Source: JAFDWI01 sp964595905 (GTDB taxonomy: Bacteria; Actinomycetota; Acidimicrobiia; Acidimicrobiales; Iamiaceae). From it: DNA of 8,921 bases. The notes beneath the pieces are model-generated. The model saw nothing but the letters and a program-made list of their open reading frames with translations. It was not told where the DNA came from and did no database searches. Positions 1 to 6,113 of this stretch are shown in pieces. The first letter of the stretch is position 1; every line of letters starts with the position of its first letter. The translations under genes and the position numbers were made by a program. The DNA lies in the NCBI GenBank assembly GCA_964595905.1, contig CAZQSU010000109.1:1-8921 (forward strand), given 5' to 3'.

Positions 1-984
1 GATCGCGTTGTAGTTGGTCTGCTCGCTGGTGCCCGGGGCGACGCCGAAGAATCCGTACTCGGGGTTGATGGCGTGCAGCCGGCCGTCGTCGCCGAACTTC
101 ATCCAGGCGATGTCGTCGCCGATGGTCTCGGCCTTCCATCCGGGAAGCGTGGGAATGAGCATCGCCATGTTCGTCTTGCCACACGCGGAGGGGAATGCCG
201 CGGCCACGTATCTGGGCTCCGAACCGGGACGGGACAGCTTGACGATCAGCATGTGCTCGGCCATCCAGCCCTCGTCGCGGGCCATGGTCGAGGCGATCCG
301 CAGCGCGAAGCACTTCTTGCCCAACAGGGCGTTGCCGCCGTATCCCGACCCGTACGACCAGATCTCGTTGTCTTCGGGGAAGTGCGAGATGTACTTGTTG
401 TCGGGGTCGCACGGCCAGCGCACGTCGTCACGGGTGGTGCCGTCGTCGAGCGTGAGCGGGTACCCGACCGAGTGCAGACACTTCACCCAGTCACCGTCAC
501 CCAACACGTCGAGCGCGGCCTGGCCCATGCGGGCCATGATCCGCATGTTGGTGACCACGTAGGCCGAATCGGTGAGCTGCACCCCGATGTGGGCGATCGG
601 CGAACCCAGCGGTCCCATCGAGAAGGGCACCACGTACATCGTGCGTCCCCGCATCGCCCCGGTGTAGTAGGGGAGGATCTCGGCGCGCATGGCGTCAGGC
701 GCCATCCAGTTGTTGGTGGCGCCGGCGTCGATCTCGTCGGGTGGGCAGATGAACGTGCGTTCCTCGACACGGGCGACGTCGGCCGGGTCGGACAGCGCGA
801 GGTAGCTGTTGGGTCGCTTGGCCTCGTTCAGACGGGTGTACACGCCCGAGGCGACGAGTTCGTCGGCAAGTCGATCGAACTCCTCGACGGAGCCGTCACA
901 CCAGTGGATGTCGTCGGGCTGGAAGATCCCGGCCCAGTGGTCGACCCATTCGCGCAGCTTGGTGTTGGTGGTGGTGGCTGTCAT
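1..984 (-). CDS. pckG: GTP-dependent phosphoenolpyruvate carboxykinase, N-terminal 328 residues (3' end outside window)
   Basis: Converts oxaloacetate and GTP to phosphoenolpyruvate, CO2 and GDP, the entry step of gluconeogenesis, in the cytosol. Reading the minus strand from the ATG at 984-982 gives an uninterrupted frame to the window edge, 328 codons of a family usually about 600 residues long. Segments typical of the GTP-type enzyme are visible: FSMGPLGSP near residue 122, a region containing HFPEDNEIWSYGSGYGGN, the P-loop (kinase-1a) FPSACGKTN at about 264-272 with the hyper-reactive Cys268 and Lys270, and the kinase-2 stretch ETIGDDIAW shortly after. The family and domain order are seen directly; the activity follows from the family. 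The start is supported by a GGAG Shine-Dalgarno 5 nt upstream and by the N-terminal WVDHWAGIFQPDDIHW block normal for this enzyme. It lies 58 nt downstream of rpmB on the same strand, so read-through from the rpmB promoter is possible; I see no clear promoter of its own. The C-terminal lobe is missing only because the window ends. Confidence 0.97.
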   Translation of the reverse strand, partial: MTATTTNTKLREWVDHWAGIFQPDDIHWCDGSVEEFDRLADELVASGVYTRLNEAKRPNSYLALSDPADVARVEERTFICPPDEIDAGATNNWMAPDAMRAEILPYYTGAMRGRTMYVVPFSMGPLGSPIAHIGVQLTDSAYVVTNMRIMARMGQAALDVLGDGDWVKCLHSVGYPLTLDDGTTRDDVRWPCDPDNKYISHFPEDNEIWSYGSGYGGNALLGKKCFALRIASTMARDEGWMAEHMLIVKLSRPGSEPRYVAAAFPSACGKTNMAMLIPTLPGWKAETIGDDIAWMKFGDDGRLHAINPEYGFFGVAPGTSEQTNYNAI

Positions 985-993
985 GCCCTCTCC
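985..993 (-). promoter_or_regulatory. Ribosome binding site of pckG
   Basis: On the minus strand GGAGAGGGC directly precedes the pckG ATG, placing GGAG 5 nt from the start. It is the clearest Shine-Dalgarno in the window and fixes the start codon. It contrasts with the divergent ATPase and fakA genes and with the SDR and VOC genes, which lack one. Confidence 0.75.
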
Positions 994-1042
994 GACGTCG
1001 ATGTGGGATGGAGCGCACATCGTGGGTGACAGCCTCGGCGCA

Positions 1043-1237
1043 TTACCGGACGGCTTTTTGGATCTTGCCGGCCTTGATACACCGGGTGCACACGTTGATG
1101 CGCTTGGTGGATCCACCGACCACGGCCCGGACCCGTTGGATGTTCGGGTTCCAGCGGCGCTTGGTACGCCGGTGCGAGTGGCTGATGCTCATGCCGAATG
1201 ACGGGTGCTTGCCGCACACCTCACATACTGATGCCAT
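1043..1237 (-). CDS. rpmB: 50S ribosomal protein bL28, four-cysteine zinc-binding form
   Basis: Small basic protein of the large ribosomal subunit, 64 residues, the usual length for bL28. The sequence begins MASVCEVCGKHPSFGMSISH and shows the family hallmarks: the GKxPxFGxxxSHSHRRTKRRW-like N-terminal block, then NPNIQ, and a C-terminal NVCTRCIKAGKI segment. Cys5, Cys8, Cys50 and Cys53 make two CxxC pairs, the C+ form expected to bind one zinc ion. It has its own sigma-70-like promoter (1285-1313) giving a leader of about 40 nt; the Shine-Dalgarno is weak (GAGG 10 nt before the ATG). The stop is TAA, and pckG starts 58 nt further on. In many Gram-positives rpmB sits beside the fakA-recG genes and is often divergent or co-linear with them; here the receiver-ATPase gene lies between. 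Confidence 0.97.
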   Translation of the reverse strand: MASVCEVCGKHPSFGMSISHSHRRTKRRWNPNIQRVRAVVGGSTKRINVCTRCIKAGKIQKAVR

Positions 1238-1284
1238 CGGGCTCGAACCTCGCGCGTGGAGTGGTGATCGGGGACAGGGGGAAG

Positions 1285-1313
1285 ATTGTAGAGGCCACCG
1301 GGCAGGTCGGCAA
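1285..1313 (-). promoter_or_regulatory. Sigma-70-type promoter of rpmB
   Basis: On the minus strand TTGCCG (1313-1308) is followed after exactly 17 bp by TACAAT (1290-1285). The -10 matches TATAAT at 5 of 6 positions and the -35 matches TTGACA at 4 of 6, with optimal spacing, in an otherwise very GC-rich stretch. Transcription would start near 1278, giving a leader of about 40 nt before the rpmB ATG at 1237. It may also drive pckG. Confidence 0.7.
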
Positions 1314-1341
1314 AGACGACCACGTCGAGGGGGCCGGGCCG

Positions 1342-1356
1342 CCGTCGGCGCGACGG
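1342..1356. other. Small GC hairpin just after the receiver-ATPase stop codon
   Basis: CCGTCG-GCG-CGACGG forms a perfect 6-bp stem with a 3-nt loop, beginning 3 nt past the TGA of the minus-strand ATPase gene and before the rpmB promoter. There is no T-tract on either strand, so it is not a classical intrinsic terminator. It could mark the 3' end of the ATPase mRNA, but a stem this short also arises by chance in GC-rich DNA. Confidence 0.25.
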
Positions 1357-1358
1357 GC

Positions 1359-2561
1359 TCAGGGCACCTCGCCCGCGTCGAACTGGTCGAAGCGCCCGGC
1401 GAGATCCTGGGCGAACTTCGTGAACGCGCGAGCGGTCTGATCGCGTGGCGAGTGCTTCACGAGCACCTGCGCGTTCTCACCCGCCGCGAGCAGGGCGGTG
1501 GAGTCGGGCAGGGCACAGACCACGGGCAGTCCCACGATCTGCTTGTACCCCGCCGGTTCGAAGTCCGCGTAGTTCCGGATGCGGTTGAGGACCATCCACG
1601 CCTTGTCGATGGGTAGCCCGGCGCGGTCCATCAGCTGCACCGCGAGACGGAGGTTCTTCAGCGAGGCGACGTCGGTGCCCGCCACCAGGAACAGCTCGTC
1701 GGCCGCGATCAGGTACTCGGCGACGTTCACCAACGGCGCCGGCATGTCGATGACCGCGACGTCAGAGGCCGCCTGGAGTCCCTCGAAAACGGCGAGCACG
1801 AGATCACGAGGTAGCTCGTTCAGTGGCATGCGCGCCCGGAACATCGTGAACACCTGCACGCCCGTGTCCTCGTGCACGGTGAGTTCCTCGACGACCTCCT
1901 CGGGTTGGAGCTTCTTCGGGAGCTCGCCGAGTTCGAGTTCGGCACGCGCCTTCATCCCCAGCAGCAACGGGATGTCCCCGAAGACGGGATCGGCGTCGCA
2001 CAGCGAGACGGTCCGTCCGGTCTCGGCGAGCGCCGCGGCGAGGTTGACCGCCACCGACGACACACCGGTGCCCCCCTTGGCCGAGCACACCATCACCAGT
2101 CGCCCGTGACCGCGCCTGACCGGGGCCCGTCGCGGCGGCGGTGTCGAAGCGGGAACGGGATGGGCCGGAAGCGGCTGCACCACGTCGGTGAGGCGGCCGA
2201 CGGCCTGTTGGAGCTCTTCGGACCCGGTTTCTGCCGGGAGCACCTCGCGTACGCCGGCACGGAGTGCGTCGCGCAGGCCGTCGATGTCGAGGGTGTCCAT
2301 CACCAACAGGACGCCCAGGTCGGGGCGTTGACGCAACAGCGGAGCGATGTGCTCGCCGACGGTGACCGCGGTGTTCGGACCGAACACCATGATGTTCGCC
2401 GGCGACGCGTTCAACGTCGCGCGGGCAGCTTCCAGGTCGGTGGCTTCCGCGGTGGCGGTGTACGCGCCGATCGCCTGGACCGACCGTTGCCGCCAGGCGG
2501 GGTCCGGGTCGACGATGACGGCGACGTAGGGCGGGGTGGGGCCTTGGGATGCGTCACTCAC
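1359..2561 (-). CDS. CpaE/TadZ-like protein: receiver-like domain fused to a MinD/ParA-type ATPase
   Basis: A 400-residue protein. Residues about 12-128 look like a response-regulator receiver fold (VAVIVDPDPAWRQ start; later VLLVMDT and VREVLPAET). The usual phospho-acceptor Asp strand reads NIMVFGPN and the conserved Lys strand reads VLPAET, so it is probably a pseudo-receiver. A proline- and arginine-rich linker (about 130-153) leads to a MinD/ParA-class ATPase: deviant Walker A SAKGGTGVSS with signature Lys162, Walker A' CDADPVFGD at 188-196, Walker B VAVIDMP at 268-274. This order matches CpaE/TadZ, which positions type IVc (Tad/Flp) pili at the cell pole, and resembles the actinobacterial Ssd proteins linked to septum control. 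Val167 sits where MinD and ParA have the second P-loop Lys. No other tad/cpa gene is in the window, so a pilus role is unproven; cell-pole or septum positioning is an inference. The start is GTG at 2561, with a TACGAT -10-like box 8 nt before it and no Shine-Dalgarno, consistent with a leaderless mRNA. Confidence 0.85.
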   Translation of the reverse strand: MSDASQGPTPPYVAVIVDPDPAWRQRSVQAIGAYTATAEATDLEAARATLNASPANIMVFGPNTAVTVGEHIAPLLRQRPDLGVLLVMDTLDIDGLRDALRAGVREVLPAETGSEELQQAVGRLTDVVQPLPAHPVPASTPPPRRAPVRRGHGRLVMVCSAKGGTGVSSVAVNLAAALAETGRTVSLCDADPVFGDIPLLLGMKARAELELGELPKKLQPEEVVEELTVHEDTGVQVFTMFRARMPLNELPRDLVLAVFEGLQAASDVAVIDMPAPLVNVAEYLIAADELFLVAGTDVASLKNLRLAVQLMDRAGLPIDKAWMVLNRIRNYADFEPAGYKQIVGLPVVCALPDSTALLAAGENAQVLVKHSPRDQTARAFTKFAQDLAGRFDQFDAGEVP

Positions 2562-2569
2562 GGCGTGCG

Positions 2570-2575
2570 ATCGTA
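2570..2575 (-). promoter_or_regulatory. Putative leaderless -10 element of the CpaE/TadZ-like gene
   Basis: On the minus strand TACGAT (2575-2570) ends 8 nt before the GTG start at 2561, so transcription would begin at or next to the start codon. It fits the actinobacterial TANNNT consensus. No convincing -35 lies 17 bp upstream, and no Shine-Dalgarno is at the expected distance. Confidence 0.5.
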
Positions 2576-2599
2576 TCCCTCCATCGGGGCCACGGGCTC

Positions 2600-2605
2600 T
2601 ACGCT
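2600..2605 (+). promoter_or_regulatory. Putative leaderless -10 element of fakA
   Basis: TACGCT ends 9 nt before the fakA ATG at 2615 and fits TANNNT. The intervening CTCTGTCCG contains no Shine-Dalgarno. It is one of a divergent pair with the ATPase promoter; the two -10 boxes are 24 bp apart, so polymerases on the two strands would compete. Confidence 0.45.
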
Positions 2606-2614
2606 CTCTGTCCG

Positions 2615-4258
2615 ATGACCATCGAGCACGTGACCGCCGCCGAGTTGTGCGCCATCGTCGAGACCTTCCGTGACCTTCTCAAGGCCCATCAGCAACGCAT
2701 CAACCGACTGAACGTCTACCCGGTCCCCGACGGCGACACGGGGACGAACATGGCACTGACCGTCGCATCGGTCTGTGACGAGCTCGCCGGGTCGGGCGCG
2801 GACCGCGCCGACATGGGTGCGGTCTGCACCGCGATCAGCCACGGTTCGCTGATGGGCGCACGCGGCAACAGCGGGGTGATCCTCTCCCAGATCCTCCGCG
2901 GCATCGCGGGCGTCGCCGCGGAGCACCCCGACGGCATCGGGCCCATCGAGGTGACCGAGGCGCTGCGGGCCGCGACCGACGCCGCGTACGGCGCCGTGAT
3001 GAAACCGGTGGAGGGCACGATCCTCACCGTGATCCGGGGCGTCGCCATCGGAGCGGGGACCGCCGGGAACGACGCCACCCTGGTCGAGGTGCTCGACGCC
3101 GCACGCATGGCCGGTGCCGACGCGCTGGCGTCGACCCCCGAGCTGCTCGACGTGCTCGCCGACGCCGGTGTGGTCGACGCCGGTGGGACGGGTCTGCTGT
3201 TGCTGGTCGACGCCGCGCTGCACGTCGTCGCCGATCGCGATCTCCCCGAGGCCCCTCCGGTCGACGACGTCGCCGAGGCGCTCGCCGAAGCCCACGACCA
3301 TGCCCACGGCGGCATCGCGGACCTGCGCTACGAGGTGATGTACCTGCTCGATGCGCCCGACGCGACGATCGACGCCTTCAAGGACGTCTGGCAGGGCATC
3401 GGTGATTCGATCGTCGTGGTCGGCGGCGACGGCCTGTGGAACTGCCACATCCACACCGACGACATCGGCGCCGCGATCGAGGCAGGTATCGATGCCGGAC
3501 GACCGCGCAGGATCCGGGTGACCGACCTGTTGGAGCAGGTCGAGGAGGAGCGCTGGGTCACGGAGGCCGAGGAGACGTCCGCGCCGGTCCCGAGCGGTCC
3601 GGTGACCACGGCGGTGGTGGCCGTGGCGGCCGGGGACGGAATCCGGCGCCTCCTGCACTCGCTCGGGGTCCAACAGATCGTTGCGGGAGGCCAGTCGATG
3701 AACCCGTCGACCGCCGACCTGCTCGCCGCGGTGGAAGCCTGTCCGGCCGACAGCGTGGTCATCCTCCCGAACAACTCCAACATCATCCCGGTGGCCGAGC
3801 AGGTCGCCGCGCAGACCACGAAGGACGTCCACGTCGTGCGCACCAGAGGCGTCGTCGAGGCCGTGGCGGCTCTCGTCGCGTACGACCCCTTCGCCGAGGC
3901 CGACGCCGTCGCCGATGCGCTGCGGGACGGCGCGGAGGCCGTCGTGGCGGGTGAGGTGACGCGCGCCGTGCGCGACTCGAGTTGCGAGGTGGGCCCGATC
4001 TCGGAAGGTGACTGGCTCGGCATCGCCAGGGACGGCATCCTCGCCGTCGAGCCGTCGTTGGTGGACGCCACGACACGTCTGCTCGACGAGCTGGTGCACG
4101 ACGAGCACGAGATCGTCACCCTCGTCGAGGGTGAGGGCTCGACGGTCGCCGACACCCGACGGATCACCGAGTGGCTCGACGCGCACCGACCCGAGGTCGC
4201 GGTCGAGGTCCACCCGGGCGGCCAGCCGCTCTACCCGTATTTCGTCGGCGTCGAATAG
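2615..4258 (+). CDS. fakA: FakA-type fatty acid kinase catalytic subunit (DhaL/DAK2-domain protein, YloV family)
   Basis: Predicted to phosphorylate a fatty acid carried by a FakB (DegV-family) partner, feeding exogenous acyl chains into phospholipid synthesis. The 547-residue length is normal for the family. The N-terminal DhaL-like domain (about 1-200) has NRLNVYPVPDGDTGTNM at 30-46, whose Asp39 and Asp41 are the expected Mg-ATP ligands, GARGNSGVILSQ at 81-92, and DAGGTGLL near 190. The middle domain has CHIHTDD with His278 and His280. The C-terminal FakB-binding-type domain has GGQSMNPST from 358 and LPNNSNI soon after. The Firmicutes GYCTEF strand reads RYEVMY here, so the Cys I recall as a third zinc ligand is absent. 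I chose the ATG at 2615 because the DhaL homology begins there and a leaderless -10 precedes it; an in-frame ATG at 2549 would run into the divergent gene. The TAG stop shares one base with the GTG of the next gene. No fakB is in the window. Confidence 0.92.
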   Translation: MTIEHVTAAELCAIVETFRDLLKAHQQRINRLNVYPVPDGDTGTNMALTVASVCDELAGSGADRADMGAVCTAISHGSLMGARGNSGVILSQILRGIAGVAAEHPDGIGPIEVTEALRAATDAAYGAVMKPVEGTILTVIRGVAIGAGTAGNDATLVEVLDAARMAGADALASTPELLDVLADAGVVDAGGTGLLLLVDAALHVVADRDLPEAPPVDDVAEALAEAHDHAHGGIADLRYEVMYLLDAPDATIDAFKDVWQGIGDSIVVVGGDGLWNCHIHTDDIGAAIEAGIDAGRPRRIRVTDLLEQVEEERWVTEAEETSAPVPSGPVTTAVVAVAAGDGIRRLLHSLGVQQIVAGGQSMNPSTADLLAAVEACPADSVVILPNNSNIIPVAEQVAAQTTKDVHVVRTRGVVEAVAALVAYDPFAEADAVADALRDGAEAVVAGEVTRAVRDSSCEVGPISEGDWLGIARDGILAVEPSLVDATTRLLDELVHDEHEIVTLVEGEGSTVADTRRITEWLDAHRPEVAVEVHPGGQPLYPYFVGVE

Positions 4259-5241
4259 TGGCGGAGCGGGCCGTCGGCGACGTCACCGTGATCCAGGACC
4301 GGTTCCGCCGGTACGCCACCTCGTTCCCCGAACTCCCGCTCTACGGTCGGCTGGCGCTCGGCTGCGCGCAGGACCCCGAGATCGCCGGACTCCTCCTCGC
4401 CGCGCAGCCCGGGCAGCAGCGTCCGGTGCTGCTGTTCGCCGCCGTCCACGACCTGGTGCTTCGCCACCCCGAGTCGACGCTGGCACGGTGGTACGCATCG
4501 GTGACCCCTCCCGGTGCGCTGGCGACCGGCGACCCGTGGCCGGAGTTCCGTCGTGCGGTCCTCGACCACCGCGACGAACTCGTGCCGGTGGTCGCCACGC
4601 ACGCAACCCAGACGAACGAGGTGAACCGGTCGGTNNNNNNNNNNNNNNNNNNNNNNNNNNNNNNNNNNNNNNNNNNNNNNNNNNNNNNNNNNNNNNNNNN
4701 NNNNNNNNNNNNNNNNNNNNNNNNNNNNNNNNNNGGCATCGACCGTGATCCGGTGCCGATCGACGACGCCGACCGTGTCCGCTGGCTCGAGGCGTGCCTG
4801 TGGCCCGACCAGCCGTGGCGGATCGACCGGTTCCGCGCCGCCGTCGCCCTCGCCGCAGCCGATCCTCCCACCCTGGTCGCCGGCGACATGATCGACGAGC
4901 TTCCCGAGGCGCTCGGGCACACGTCTGCCGGTCACGTGGTGGTCATGAACCTGTGGTCGCTCACCTATGTCGACCGTCGCCGTCGCCGAAGCGTGGCCGA
5001 CCGGCTCGCCGAGGCGGCGTCACACGTCCGCGCGGTGTCGTGGATCAGCGCGGAGCCCCCCGGTTGCGTACCCGGGGTCGATCCTCCCGGTTGGGACGGT
5101 GACGCGGACCACGACGCGGGCGACGGCGCTCGCCCGGACACGGTGCTGGGGTTGCGCCGCTGGCGCGACGGCGCAGAAGTGGCCCCGCTCGTGTTGGGTT
5201 GGTCGCATCCCCACGGCGATTGGATCGAGCTCGTCGCCTGA
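4258..5241 (+). CDS. DUF2332 family protein, interrupted by an assembly gap
   Basis: Function unknown; assigned to DUF2332 by sequence pattern. The 125 residues before the gap contain RFRRYATSFPELPLYGRLAL, a QRPVLLFAAVHDLVL block and TNEVNRS at 119-125. The 168 residues after it contain GIDRDPVPIDDADRVRWLEA, the LWPDQPWR signature, VAGDMIDELPEAL, HVVVMNLWSLTY and VSWISAEPPG. All these blocks occur in this order in the family. The segment between TNEV and GID, which in relatives holds an ExGxSAGLN-like motif, falls in the 100-N gap. Both sides read in the same frame if 100 is correct, but that happens by chance one time in three. The GTG start overlaps the fakA TAG by one base with no Shine-Dalgarno, suggesting translation by re-initiation after fakA. 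A second GTG at 4288 is a possible start, nearer the first conserved block. The ending is TGA at 5239-5241. Confidence 0.8.
   Translation: MAERAVGDVTVIQDRFRRYATSFPELPLYGRLALGCAQDPEIAGLLLAAQPGQQRPVLLFAAVHDLVLRHPESTLARWYASVTPPGALATGDPWPEFRRAVLDHRDELVPVVATHATQTNEVNRSXXXXXXXXXXXXXXXXXXXXXXXXXXXXXXXXXXGIDRDPVPIDDADRVRWLEACLWPDQPWRIDRFRAAVALAAADPPTLVAGDMIDELPEALGHTSAGHVVVMNLWSLTYVDRRRRRSVADRLAEAASHVRAVSWISAEPPGCVPGVDPPGWDGDADHDAGDGARPDTVLGLRRWRDGAEVAPLVLGWSHPHGDWIELVA
4635..4734. other. Assembly gap of 100 N inside the DUF2332 gene
   Basis: Exactly 100 unknown bases, a common placeholder for a gap of unestimated length. It should not be read as a measured distance. Coding sequence of the same family lies on both sides, which supports the scaffold join. 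Confidence 0.98.
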
Positions 5242-5290
5242 CGGAGCCCAGCGGCACGGCCCGGGCTGAGATCCGGACGTGCCGACACGG

Positions 5291-5296
5291 TAGTGT
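5291..5296 (+). promoter_or_regulatory. Putative leaderless -10 element of the SDR-like gene
   Basis: TAGTGT ends 8 nt before the ATG at 5305 and fits TANNNT. The spacer is CCTCCGGA, with no Shine-Dalgarno. It lies in the 63-nt gap after the DUF2332 stop. No obvious -35 element. Confidence 0.45.
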
Positions 5297-5304
5297 CCTC
5301 CGGA

Positions 5305-6063
5305 ATGGCTACCGTGCTCGTCACGGGGGGAGCAGGGAATCTGGGACGGCGCGCGAGTTGGGAGCTGCTCCGACGCGGTCACACGGTGCGGGCGCTGGTC
5401 CATCGGGCGACCGACGTGGTCGACGGTGTGGACGTCGTCGAGGGAAACGTGGTGACCGGCAAGGGCATCGACGACGCGGTCGCGGGCGTCGACGCCGTCG
5501 TGCACGCGGCGACGAGCCGCGGAGGCCGCACTACCAAGACGGAGGTGGCCGGCGCCCGGACGATCGTGCAGGCGACCGAACGCGTCGGCGCCCATCTGGT
5601 GTACGTGTCGAAGGTCGGTGTCGAGGGGAACCGCTCGCCCTACTACGAGGCGAAGTGGGAGGCCGAGCGAGTCGTCGCGAGCGGCGGCACCCGTTGGTCG
5701 ATCCAGCGGGTCACGCACTTTCACGATCTGATCGAACAGATCCTGAGTGCTCCGGTGCTGTTCAAGGTCCCCGAACTGGCCTTCCAGCCGGTCGACGTGT
5801 CGGATGTCGCGACACGCCTCGCGGACATCGTCGAGGCCGGCCCGTCCGGCCGGGTTCCGGACTTCGGTGGGCCTGAGCTCCTCGGCATCGAGACGCTGGC
5901 GCGGCGTCGGCACCGGATCACCGGGCGCCACAGCGTGCTCGTGCGCGTGCCGCGGATCGGTCGGATCGCCGACTACGCCGAAGGCTGGCACCTGGCCCCC
6001 GAACACCGCGACGGCACCGTCACCTGGGAGCAATGGTTGCGGCGTTCGCGCAACGGCCACTGA
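5305..6063 (+). CDS. NAD(P)-binding Rossmann protein, atypical/extended SDR, NmrA-like
   Basis: A 252-residue cytosolic protein with an N-terminal Rossmann fold: VLVTGGAGNLGRR places the TGGxGNLG dinucleotide motif at 7-14, followed by DAVVHAAT near 63-70 and LVYVSKVGV around 98-106. A YxxxK pair (Tyr113, Lys117) within SPYYEAKWEAE, with Ser102 upstream, resembles the SDR catalytic set, so both cofactor binding and a reductase, epimerase or sensor role are possible; the substrate cannot be read from the sequence. The segment FQPVDVSDVATRLADIVEA and the FGGPEL block match NmrA-like and complex I NDUFA9-like relatives, many annotated only as NAD(P)H-binding proteins. The ATG at 5305 is preferred over an in-frame GTG at 5293 because the first beta strand begins at once and a leaderless -10 fits. 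Its neighbours are small-molecule-binding folds (VOC, SRPBCC), hinting at a shared metabolic or detoxification role, which is inference only. Confidence 0.85.
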   Translation: MATVLVTGGAGNLGRRASWELLRRGHTVRALVHRATDVVDGVDVVEGNVVTGKGIDDAVAGVDAVVHAATSRGGRTTKTEVAGARTIVQATERVGAHLVYVSKVGVEGNRSPYYEAKWEAERVVASGGTRWSIQRVTHFHDLIEQILSAPVLFKVPELAFQPVDVSDVATRLADIVEAGPSGRVPDFGGPELLGIETLARRRHRITGRHSVLVRVPRIGRIADYAEGWHLAPEHRDGTVTWEQWLRRSRNGH

Positions 6064-6100
6064 GCACCTCGACGTCCCCGCGGGCCTTCCGGCCTTCCAG

Positions 6101-6106
6101 TAGGGT
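6101..6106 (+). promoter_or_regulatory. Putative leaderless -10 element of the VOC gene
   Basis: TAGGGT ends 7 nt before the ATG at 6114 and fits TANNNT; the spacer GCGCACG has no Shine-Dalgarno. It could start an mRNA covering VOC, SRPBCC and recG. Confidence 0.45.
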
Positions 6107-6113
6107 GCGCACG

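Noticed and set aside
73..1029. 318-codon open frame on the plus strand at the left end
   Set aside because: Antisense to pckG, which has an intact P-loop and family blocks, and overlaps no plausible ribosome binding site.
1342..1356. Intrinsic terminator after the ATPase gene
   Set aside because: The stem is only 6 bp and no T-tract follows, so I list it only as a small hairpin.
2549..2614. Upstream in-frame ATG extending fakA by 22 residues
   Set aside because: It would overlap the start of the divergent ATPase gene and adds an Arg/His-rich segment unlike FakA N-termini; the ATG at 2615 fits the fold and the leaderless -10.
2558..4213. 551-codon open frame on the minus strand across fakA
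   Set aside because: It is exactly antisense to fakA, whose translation carries all family motifs. The antisense product is Asp-, Arg-, His- and Gly-rich without recognisable motifs, the normal shadow of GC-rich coding DNA.
4171..4257. Upstream in-frame start extending the DUF2332 gene into fakA
   Set aside because: The extra residues are Arg/Pro/Gly-rich out-of-frame fakA sequence; the GTG at the fakA stop is a better start.
2615..4258. Naming the fakA gene dihydroxyacetone kinase
   Set aside because: The DhaL domain is shared, but the three-domain length, GGQSMNPST and HIHTDD segments are those of FakA/YloV, not of DhaK or DhaL.
5020..6060. 346-codon open frame on the minus strand
   Set aside because: Antisense to the end of DUF2332 and the whole SDR gene; composition is that of a shadow frame.
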